Positions 1 through 8,893 of a stretch of DNA of 64,000 bases are shown in pieces. Position numbers and translations under genes: made by a program. The stretch lies in assembly GCA_000827325.1 (NCBI GenBank), contig KN832875.1:1922001-1986000 (forward strand), in the 5' to 3' direction. The DNA is from Oidiodendron maius Zn. Taxonomy: Eukaryota > Ascomycota > Leotiomycetes > Myxotrichaceae. How positions within the stretch are numbered: the first letter of the stretch is position 1; each line of letters opens with the position of its first letter. Below the pieces are notes generated by a model. That model saw nothing but the letters and a program-made list of their open reading frames with translations, had not been told where the DNA came from and did no database searches.

Positions 1-189
1 TGGCAGGATCGGCGGAACCAGTTAGACAAGTATATAACTATGCTTAACAGATTCAAGTCACCGAATCTGCAAGATTGGATACCTCCCCTCACTGAGTGGG
101 AAGTGTATGCCATAGAGGGGAGAAATAAGCTAAATCAAAAGTATCAATCAGCAGCCGGTCAGCCTTTTCCGCCAGCAAACGCCTCCTAG
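1..189 (+). CDS. 3' end of an unidentified gene (partial)
   Basis: Frame 1 is open from the first base to a TAG at 187-189 and encodes 62 residues ending ...GQPFPPANAS. The stretch contains LNRFKSPNLQDWIPPLTEWE, which has the composition of real protein rather than a chance ORF, and it could be the last exon of a gene that begins outside the window. I recognise no family. It may also be a chance open frame. Confidence 0.4.
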   Translation, partial: WQDRRNQLDKYITMLNRFKSPNLQDWIPPLTEWEVYAIEGRNKLNQKYQSAAGQPFPPANAS

Positions 190-1115
190 TTTTGGCAAAC
201 CGTTAAAGTTTGTATAATTACCAATCTTAGTATAATTATATGTATCTGGTGTATTTTAGCTTTGTGAGAAACGGACGGGCATGTTTCGTATTAGGAGCAC
301 TCGATATTGTGCCCCATTGATGACTTTCAATGTGCGTTCTCATTCCCTCCTTTCTATACAATTCGGCATTCCCAGCAACATACTCATTGCTTTTATAGCC
401 TCGTAGAACTCAGTAGAATCTTCCTGAACCCCCACCCCTCCCCCCACTGAAAAAAAAATTTTGCTGACTGACTGGCCAACAGTTGTCTTTAAGGCAGGAT
501 TATCAGAGTCATTGAATCGGCTTAGAATCGACGCGGAATAATAGCAAAGGTATTCAACAACGATGTGAATATCGTTGTCATTATCTCCCTACAGCTAACA
601 CAATCAAGAATACAGAGTGTAAGGGGTAGCCAATCGGGAATTTGTAGAACAGAGGGGAGTGACCTGGGTCACATCGCGAGTAGATCATGACAAAGTCTGT
701 TCTTCTATTTCTATCGCCATTGATCCATTGTTATTACCATTATCGTTTTTGTTGCCACTTTCCTTCTTATTGTTGCGGCTAAGAGTACTGTTACCGCGCT
801 TCATATGCTGTAGCGGCATGGGTAGTATAAAGAGGGAAGTAGCCTTCACGACCCACTTACTATCTGGACTTCTCAAGATTGTGTCGAGATGCAAAACCCT
901 CCCTCTACATGGTCTTTTTCGTAGAGAGATTTTAAGTTAATGAACTAGGAAAACAAGAGAATTACTTGAAAAAGTAGGTAAGCACCAATTGTTTCTCGAT
1001 CTACACTCTTAACCACCGCTTGCTGCAGTCTTCTTGTCAAAGATATTAATCTCTCCCCTAACATCTCCTTGACTCTTTAATAAAAGGCCAGTCTCACCAT
1101 CAAGTGGCCGTTAAT
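190..1115. other. intergenic, no gene seen
   Basis: No convincing coding sequence on either strand. A C-run followed by an A-run lies near 427-463. The last part is the presumed promoter and leader of the SET-domain gene. Confidence 0.5.
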
Positions 1116-2200
1116 ATGTTCACAGATTGGATGATGACGAGAAGGGCGGAGGTCGATTACAGCAACAGAGTGGCTGACGACTTCGATGCGTGGTTAGCTG
1201 CCTGGACATGGATTTGGAAGGTAAGAGCTCTTGCATTAACATTAGATCCATAATACTGAGAGGTCAAATAGTATAAAGCTGAGGTCGGAAAATCCGTCAA
1301 GTCTTCTCTTCGACCTCAGGTCGAAAACAAAGCAACTGCATCCCAAGGAGTTAAGAGTCCATCCCTATCCGCAAGGGAATTGTACATCCTCTCCATCACT
1401 AAGCCGGTATCCTCATCCTCTCAAGACTCTACAGAGTCCCTTTCTTCATCGCTATCGCCGACCTTCTCTTTCTCCTCTTCCTCCTCCTCCTCCCCTTCCT
1501 CTTCTCTATCCTCGTCATCGTCCCCATCCTTGCCATCTTCTTTCCCATCTCCCTCCCCTCCTTCTCATGCTCCGAACCTTCCCGCTGAGACCCTGTTCAA
1601 AACTGAGTTCTTCGAAGTTCGCCTCTCCCCGAAGGGAGGATATGGAGCCTTCGCAATCAAAGACATCCCAAAGAATGTGGTGGTTATGACAGAAGAAGCC
1701 CTGTTTGCTGGTACCTTGGTAGAGGTATTTCACCATTTTGAGCAGTTGTCACGGGAACAGCGCAACGAGTACATGAAACTGCATGCTCATAGGGAATTTG
1801 GCACGCACAAGATCCTTTCAATCTTCAAGACCAATCGGTAAGCGCCAACGCGTTGGGTCGAGTTTATTCATCATGGTTAATCTCGACTTACAGCTTTGAA
1901 GTTCATTGTAGCGAGGGTGGGATCTTCCTCAAGTGCTCACGCCTCAACCATGCCTGTCATCCCTGGGCCAATTGTACCTACGAGGTCATTGAGCGGAAGT
2001 GCCTTAAAGTTACAGCGCTTTTCGACATCGCTAAAGGTCAAGAGCTTACCATTAGCTATACGACCATCCCCAGAGATCTGCCTCGAGATTATGGATTCTA
2101 CTGCGACTGCCCAAGTTGCCCACCGCCCAAGGTGGTTGAGGAGAGAGCAAAGATACTGAGAGAACCGAACGGGCCTGTGCACGACTGGTTTAACTACTAG
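1116..2200 (+). CDS. SET-domain protein (putative protein lysine methyltransferase)
   Basis: Spliced model with exons 1116-1220, 1272-1837 and 1894-2200, giving 325 residues with exact phases. The N-terminus (MFTDWMMTRRAEVDYSNR...) is followed by a Ser/Pro-rich low-complexity tract (about residues 75-135). A SET domain then starts at FEVRLSPKGGYGAFA. The diagnostic SET motif is LNHACHPWANC (normally NHxCxPN), followed by a GQELTISYTT core. The C-terminal CDCPSC is a post-SET zinc-binding cluster. Family knowledge: small fungal SET proteins of this type transfer methyl groups from S-adenosylmethionine to lysines, and their substrates are usually unknown. The usual Asn after Pro in NHxCxPN is replaced (PWAN), so activity is not certain. 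The first ATG was chosen because the spliced frame runs straight into the SET part. Confidence 0.82.
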
Positions 2201-2580
2201 GGCCTCGCATGACTCCGCAGCATTGGGTGAAAATGGGATTTGGTCAGAGGTTCGACTCTTTTCTCACATTAGCCGCCGGTGAAGGAACTTTCAAGAACGA
2301 ACATATCAGTTCGATCGAATAGTTTAGATATTAGTGATCCATTGCAAATCGAAGATTTTCTCTTTCGGTGACAACGAAAGCAATTTGTTGATTGTAAACT
2401 GGTAAGAATGGCTAAAAGTGAATAGTGGAGGATTCCTGAAAACTACATGGCCCACATGAATATCTCTAGGCCGCCGCCTGCTCTAAATGCTGGCCGTAAA
2501 GAGTGCTCCTCTAAACAAATCCTCAATCTCTTACCAATCACACAACAACACCTGATCAAAAGTTTCCAAAGCCTCCCAGC
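2201..2580. other. intergenic between SET gene and small Cys-rich gene
   Basis: Only the 3' flank of the SET gene and the presumed leader of the next gene; nothing else seen. Confidence 0.5.
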
Positions 2581-2949
2581 ATGTCTTCGACACCACCCTC
2601 CATCCCATGCAAGCCAAATCTAACTAGATTTCCCGCTGTTGGCGGCACCCACATCTGCAGCTGGTGCCAAAGTGTCAGCCACTTTCGCATGCGCCCCGAC
2701 CGATGCCCCTTCACCGGCCATGACATCTCCAACCGGTTCCTCAACCAGCCTCGCCAGCTCATCTACGGCGATCACCTTGACGACGGCTATCCGCCCGGTT
2801 TCGCCCCCAACCCCATGTGTTTCATGTCTAGCACGACTGTGATCGGCATCTCGAACTGGATCATCTTGTGCGCCATGCAAGAGTGCAAGGGCTACGAGGC
2901 TTGGGAGATAGTTAAGAACGAGCAGCCCTTCGCCATCGATGACGAGTGA
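2581..2949 (+). CDS. small Cys-containing hypothetical protein
   Basis: Single-exon ORF of 122 residues with a good start context (cagcATGTC). It holds a CSWC pair (about residues 27-30) and further cysteines in RCPFTG, NPMCFM and LCAMQEC, so a small zinc-ribbon-like fold is possible but not shown. There is no signal peptide; a mildly hydrophobic stretch (VIGISNWIILCAM) lies near residue 90. I recognise no family. The balanced composition and intact length support a real gene. Confidence 0.55.
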   Translation: MSSTPPSIPCKPNLTRFPAVGGTHICSWCQSVSHFRMRPDRCPFTGHDISNRFLNQPRQLIYGDHLDDGYPPGFAPNPMCFMSSTTVIGISNWIILCAMQECKGYEAWEIVKNEQPFAIDDE

Positions 2950-3808
2950 AGCAGCCTTCGATATCTAACAAGAAGGACTGGAGTGGTTCAAGCTTTGAAG
3001 AGAATATTGCGGTGGCATAGAATGTACAGACTCGTTCATGTGAGTCTATCTTCACTTTGCAGCACCTCTCTGACAACACCCTGGTCCATACTAACTCCAC
3101 TGCAGCAATATATAAATCGTGGTGGACTCTTGAGAGCTTGAGTACTTTCATCCTCTTGCGGTTGTTTCTGAAAAGCTCTGGGTCATTCTAGCCCCCTTGC
3201 AGTGATGGAAGCTGAACGATAGATAATGGAAATCCGATGCCGAGAGGCGGTATCAGATACGCCTAGCGAATATGAAAACACACTCCCCAACGTATGCATC
3301 GTGCCATTACACCCAAGTGTATGTGACCGTGACCCTCATCCGAACAGCACGGCGCGATGCCATTGGGAAACTTTCCCTCCTCGTATTCCGATAGAGACAT
3401 GCCATCGGCAGCAGAGCTGTCTGCTGCAGCACCCATGCTTAACTCACACGGCGTGGTAAGAGAACTACTCTTGGGAATGACTTGTGTAGTGGGAAGAAGT
3501 TTATTAGATTGAAGTGCAGCCTGTGAATGTAGTTCTACTCGGTTAATTCATCGGACCGGCCAGTTTCGCTTAAGGGGTAAACTGCACAGCCATACCTACG
3601 TCATCGATATTCACGGCTTCATACCTTGGAAAGTAGCCTTGCATATTTGTGGTGACATCAGGGTTCTATTACAGGATATGACGAGTAAATAAATTCCGCC
3701 ACAGGTCCAATTTCTCTTGAAACTGTCCTACGAAGAATATAATCTATCGCACGCTTTACCAAGAACAAAAAAAGAAACCACCAAGATCCGGCGAAATACA
3801 GCACCACC
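2950..3808. other. intergenic upstream of PMP3
   Basis: Small open frames here lack convincing protein character. The region immediately before 3809 is the promoter and leader of the PMP3 gene. Confidence 0.5.
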
Positions 3809-4118
3809 ATGGCATCTTCATCCTCGGTATATCCGCTCATCTGCACTCCGTTGAACCCCGAGACATTTCTAATATCATCCAGGACATCTTCTTGTACATT
3901 CTCGCGATCTTCCTCCCACCACTGGCTGTCTTTTTCAAGAGAGGATGCGGGGCCGACTTTCTAATTAACATTGGGCTCTCTATACTTGGCTGGATCCCGG
4001 GCGTCGTTCGTAAGTATTCTTATGAAATTGGACCATGAGGCCATAAGAGGTGGATTGCTAACATGCAACAGACGCCTGGTGGGTGATATCGAAGCACAAT
4101 CACGCGAAGTATCCCTAG
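3809..4118 (+). CDS. PMP3: plasma membrane proteolipid 3 (PMP3 / UPF0057 family)
   Basis: Tiny three-exon gene: 3809-3826 (18 nt, MASSSS), 3883-4009 and 4072-4118, giving 63 residues. The spliced protein has the whole family signature: DIFLYILAIFLPPLAVFF, KRGCGADFLINI, LSILGWIPGVV and a HAWWVISKH tail. These form two transmembrane helices joined by the conserved CGADFLIN loop. In yeast and other fungi PMP3 proteins sit in the plasma membrane and tune membrane potential and salt tolerance. Introns are 3827-3882 and 4010-4071 with gtatat...catccag and gtaagt...caacag borders. A naive ORF scan misses the gene because no exon exceeds 127 nt. Confidence 0.93.
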
Positions 4119-4774
4119 ATTGTGAATAAAGGGGAAGCGGATGATGTGGGATGGAAGGTGAAATTCGGCAATAGAAGAGGACATTCGGAATAGAATGATG
4201 GTAGGAAGTAAAGGAAGAGATAGTTATTGGTATTGGGAAATTGATATGAACCGTCATTCATCGGGTTTGGCGTGCCCTTTGGAATGAGGAAGAAGTCGAC
4301 CGCAACGTTTTCGTTAGCTAGGAGTAATCCAGCACTTAATACCCTCCCTATAGGAATTTTATATTCGCACTCTTTTTTCAGTCTTAAATTTCACTCATAG
4401 GATATTTGCAATCCGGCTCCGGCTCCTCTTCACAGAAAGGTAAGGGTTGCAGTGGCCGCTCCATCACTGGATAACTGCAAGAAAGTTTGATTTCAGCACA
4501 TCTTCGGCACAACCAACAGTCATTGAAAGACCGAATTGCAATTTGACATCCGTGCTAGTTTATATGGATACATCCCTCAGAGCGAGAGAGTTGTCACGGT
4601 TCATACTTGTGATGATCAAGTTCATGGAGCTTTAGATTCTTTCATCTGGGTCCTTTCTACCATCTTACAGGTATTTTACATTCCTTGCCACCAGGGTGCA
4701 AGATATCTGAAAAGTAGCCGCGAATACTGCGGGGTATATTATTATCATATGGGAAGGGTAAGGGGGAAAGAGGT
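4119..4774. other. intergenic, convergent PMP3 / ERG9 3' ends
   Basis: Holds the 3' flanks of two convergent genes. No further coding or RNA gene seen. Confidence 0.5.
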
Positions 4775-6381
4775 CTACAACTCTCCATGAGTGATAGATT
4801 GGCTTGCATCAGTGGCGGATGGGGTACTGGGGAAGAACCGGCCTTTCTTGAGTTCCTCGATAGCAAGGTCGAATCTTGCACCAGCAAAATAAGCAGCTAA
4901 TACCTGGTACTTGTCAGCATGTACAGCTTTCATATTTAATGGACGAAGTATGCTAAATATAACATACCATGCATCCTCCTACGAAAAATAGCGTTCCTAG
5001 CACAGCTGCGAGGAGGTAAAACACTTCCCACGAGCTGGCAGCTTCTTCTTCTTTCTTCTTTTGCACATCGGCATCCAGTTCGGCACCATATTGAATAGCC
5101 ATCGCCTTGGGATCTTGTGTCGGGTATATTGATTCGATGAATTGTTCGATCTGTAAATGTGAGACACGGCAACCATAGGAGTGGATAGTATTTTACCTTT
5201 GCACAGGCCATGCTGATCTGAAGGAAGTTAGGATCTTTGGGGGTGTTCTTCTTGTGTATTCTCCTCGCATACTTCTTGAAAACGTCGCACACGAGTTGCA
5301 GGTTCTGCGTCGACTGCATCATCAGCTCGCAGGCATCACCTTTCGTAATCTTGACGTTCTTCGTGAAGATGTCCGGATTCCGGAACACGATCTCAAGTGT
5401 TGCAATAGCCATCGACTGTGGAATAGCCACGAAATTGAAGACGCTCTGGTCTTTGATACCGGCCATGTAGAACAAGCAATCGTCAGCGTGTCGCAGGGCA
5501 TTGAGGACCATCTCAGAGCTGCAATTGAGAGCGGCCTGCCGATTCTTGGGATCAAACAAGTCATCGAACTTCTCGACATGCTTCGACCAGATCTCTTTCG
5601 GATAGAATCGTCTCTTGTCTTCGAAGTCTTCTCTGACATCTCGGATAATGTTCGTCTTCTGGAGGAATTGGCCCATCGATTCTGCAAGCTCTGGTCGCGA
5701 GAGCAGGGCTGGGTTTGCCAGCCCACTCTCGACGAAAAGTCTCGTCAGACCCTCACCGACCAGACCGGCCACATAATGACAGTATAACTCATAGTCTTTA
5801 ATTGTGTTGACACCATTAATGTTGTGCTCCGCATTGTTCGCGTAGTCTGCCATGCCATTGCCCATTTTCTTGGTAATATCCTTGATAATCGTTTTGTAGG
5901 CGGGCTTTACTAATATAAACTCGGTAACCACGACGTCGAAATGGACGAGGAGGTCGCGATCTTTCTCATTTGGCCCATTCCCATCGAACGTCCATCCCTC
6001 TTTCTCAATTATATTGTAGAAGTTTCTTAGGAGGGGTTCTTTTGTCTCTAATGGGATAGACATATCATCTTCTATGGTGTCCAACCCTCGCAAAATTAGA
6101 TAGAAGAGTGCGACTGGGACGAGCAGTTCCGGGTTGAGCTCCTGGATGACAGCGCTGAAGCTGCGGCTGGTCAAATCCAGGTATTTGAAGCACTCCTTCA
6201 GTGTATCAGACTCCTTCGATGGGTCGCGGGTGTGGACAGCGTCATGCCATATTTTCCTGTGCAGAGTTAGTGCACGAAGCTAGGCTGAAGGGCGTGCTCA
6301 AGTTCAAACTTACCATTGCAAGATGGCTCTGAGTTGGTTGGGGTGAACAGAGTAATACAAGATATTTGACAGGAGACCCAT
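4775..6381 (-). CDS. ERG9: squalene synthase (farnesyl-diphosphate farnesyltransferase)
   Basis: Four exons on the minus strand: 6381-6314, 6256-5197, 5150-4968 and 4903-4775, giving 479 residues, normal for fungi. The enzyme joins two farnesyl diphosphates head to head via presqualene diphosphate to make squalene, the first committed sterol step, at the ER membrane. Visible motifs are the aspartate-rich DTIEDD (about 82-87), [13 protein letters not shown] (about 181-193) and the second aspartate site [18 protein letters not shown] (from about 229). The C-terminus has a membrane anchor ([18 protein letters not shown]) followed by [19 protein letters not shown]. The last intron could use either of two AGs six bases apart (TAC CAG); I chose the CAG, which gives CMVLAAYF. 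Without that intron the protein would end early at CMVCYI. Confidence 0.96.
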
Positions 6382-7724
6382 GTTGAATATGAGGAATTGA
6401 GGACTCGAAGGATGCGGGAGAGGATTTCGGAGGCAGTCTGCCCGGGGGGGAGCAGCTTTAGATGGATGGAAGGTCACGGATCAATGAAGGTAGGCCATAT
6501 AAAGGGAGTTGTGAGGTTATAAAACAAGCCCGCCCAAAAAAATGGGTCGATGTCAAAAAGTAGAGAAGCTCGCTAGAAAGGGGACCGTCAAAGGAATTGG
6601 CCATTGCTCTGAGGAGCAACTCCTATTCGCGGGTTAATTGTAGCGGTTACGAGTGCCTCAGTTTTAAGGCTTAACATGTCCATATCGTACGAGTATAGCT
6701 TATGTAAGAATATGATCGACGGCCGAAGCTGGGATGCTTGGCTTGGATAGGGGAATTTTGTGATTCACAAAAAGTCGCTGACTTAAAAGTACCGATCTGC
6801 TCTTTAGCCAAGACCCTGCCCTAAGTCGAAACATTAGAAATATCAGGCAGTTAAAGGATCTAGGGCAAGCTTCCAAGCGAGGTAAGAATATTTCCAAGCT
6901 AGGCAATTGCTTGATAGAGGCAAGCCCCGGTGAGTTATCTTCTGCAAAATAGTCAAAGGAACAAGTGTATGTTGTGATTTCTCGCAATTAAGTAAGATAC
7001 TGTCTTATGGTCTTAGGTATCGCGGAGAGTAAGTAAAGGGTCGTTGGCAAGAGGAGCCTGGGGGGAGGGGGTTCAAATAACCAACAACGTTCAAAAGTAT
7101 AACATATTAAAATAAATAGATTCAGAAAGTCATCATAGGGAAATCCAGTAGTGTTTTAATACCGTTTGCTGGATATAAAATCGCCGTCGTCAACTAAATG
7201 ATTTATATAGATCCCAATCTTTCACAATGTTGACAGATGAGATAGAGGGTAGTTGTATTGTGACGACTCACTTTGCTGCGCGGCCATGTCATTCGTTATT
7301 CTTATGTGAAGGAGGTTTCCGTAAGTGTTGGAGTATATTTGCATATGAGGGTATTGGCCTGGGCTGTGCTACGTCGTGTGCACACCCTAGCTGAAAGGTG
7401 TACGACCATCTTACCAGCAGCGATCAAGTGGTCTGGGCGGTCTGGATCCGATTATTAGAAGTAAAGTGTGTGAAATCGGAAATGTGGAACTTGTGCCGGA
7501 TACATAGCTGAATAGCTATTTTCTTTTCTTTTCTTTACAGATTCTCAAAACTGGGTTCATTGAATCCACCAAAAGACCCACGGCAGCGAAAATCATTCAC
7601 AGCCTCCATAAAATTACGGGTTTCCGTATTTAAGGGATCATATTCATAAGGAATCCCATACAAAGGGAAATTACTCATCCCATTCCAGACATACGCCGAA
7701 ATATCCATGCCGAACTAACCCAGG
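6382..7724. other. long intergenic, ERG9 promoter region and RPEL gene 3' flank
   Basis: About 1.3 kb without a supported gene. It includes a TCGTACGA palindrome (about 6685-6692, some 300 bp upstream of the ERG9 start), only loosely like a sterol-response core (TCGTATA), and a TTTTC-repeat pyrimidine tract near 7519-7536. Neither is assigned a function. Confidence 0.5.
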
Positions 7725-8363
7725 TCAAGCACCCCCTTCACGCTTCGCATACTCCTCCTCCATCTTCTCCTCATACGTCATCTCATCCGGCGACGTCGGG
7801 TCCGCTTTCAAAACGCCCTGCTTGATCAGTTCCTCAGGGCTCGGACGATGCGCAATCTTCTCATTCAAGCTGTCCTTGCGCATGTGCCTCTCGAGCTCTA
7901 TCTGGTGCGCCTGGATGGCAGGTGCAGCAGTGGAGTCGGGCAGGATGTGACCTGGGAATGATGAGTTAGTACACATGAATATTTGAAGGTATGGAGAGGA
8001 GGGAGGAAAGGAGAGCAGGGAGGGAGGCTTACGTTCAACGAGATCCTCGCGCTGGGGGCGGTTCTCGAGACCTTTCTTCAAACTATCAGAGGCTCGTTGG
8101 CGCTCGAGGTCGTGGGCAGTCGATTGGAGAGCTCTGCGGGAGGTAGGTTAGTTAAGCTTTACATCGTGAAATTATGATGTTGTGCTTTGAACTACTTACG
8201 GAGCGGCATTGATATCCAGGAGGATGTGGCGGTCTTTGAGCTCCTGCGGATTGGGGCGGGATTGCAGGTGTTTCTCGAGGGAATTCTGGCGCACGTGGTT
8301 GGGTCGGATGGGCGAGATGGACGTGGTGTCGACGAGAGTCTCTTCTGGTCCCTGAGTGGCCAT
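7725..8363 (-). CDS. RPEL-repeat protein
   Basis: Three exons: 8363-8200, 8133-8033 and 7951-7725, giving 163 residues. Three RPEL motifs lie at even spacing: RPNPQEL (36-42), RPQREDL (80-86) and RPSPEEL (124-130), each preceded by a short basic/amphipathic helix such as QNSLEKHLQS or DSLKKGLEN. In animals RPEL motifs of MRTF/Phactr proteins bind monomeric actin; actin binding is inferred here, not shown. Each intron falls between repeats, so exons and repeats correspond roughly one to one. The second intron has a textbook TACTAAC branch point. The tail is acidic (MTYEEKMEEEYAKREGGA). Confidence 0.9.
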
Positions 8364-8893
8364 ACTTGCTACTGTTCTTGAAGAATCGGAGAGTTTTCTG
8401 GTTGTATGATTTCACTAATGAGACTGGTTCGGAGATGCCTCAGATGGAGCTGTGTTGATATAGACGGCTCTGGGCTGTGACGCTCACATCCTTGTGACCC
8501 CGCAACTGAAACTCGCCACAGCAACCAAATGTCAGCCGCGGCCAACAATTGGGTCCTGAGACATACACGGAGAGAGGATTCTCAGGGCAGGAGATCCGAA
8601 AAGAAGTCAGATTCAATCTATTAGTTGGCGCATCACAAGAGGAACATCCACCAAGTACGTCACCCAACAGGGAGAATAAATAATTCAGATCCTGTAGCTT
8701 TGACGGTACTAAGACAGGGGTCCATATCTTATCTCCACGTGATACCGCGTGTTTGCCTGACGTTGGCCATCGCGCATTTACACGTGTTTTTCTCCAGTGT
8801 ACTACATTCTTTGTCTACCACAGACTAATCACAGGGCTCGCTGGACGTGGTTTTTGACTGCAACCCTTCACCGCCTGGATGAGGCTGTAAATA
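8364..8893. promoter_or_regulatory. divergent promoter between RPEL gene and NBS1
   Basis: 530 bp separate the two divergent start codons. Two perfect CACGTG E-boxes occur at 8736-8741 and 8781-8786, 45 bp apart on the NBS1 side. CACGTG is a binding site for bHLH factors; use here is inference. Confidence 0.4.

Noticed and set aside
659-940. 93-codon plus-strand frame MTWVTSRVDHDK...
   Set aside because: Starts with a non-ATG codon, has a Leu-rich low-complexity middle and no homologous look.
6680-6700. Sterol-response-like element upstream of ERG9
   Set aside because: TCGTACGA differs from the known TCGTATA core; a single degenerate match is not evidence.
7500-7560. TTTTC-repeat tract followed by ACAG, resembling a 3' splice site
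   Set aside because: No coding exon follows in any frame; treated as a simple pyrimidine tract.
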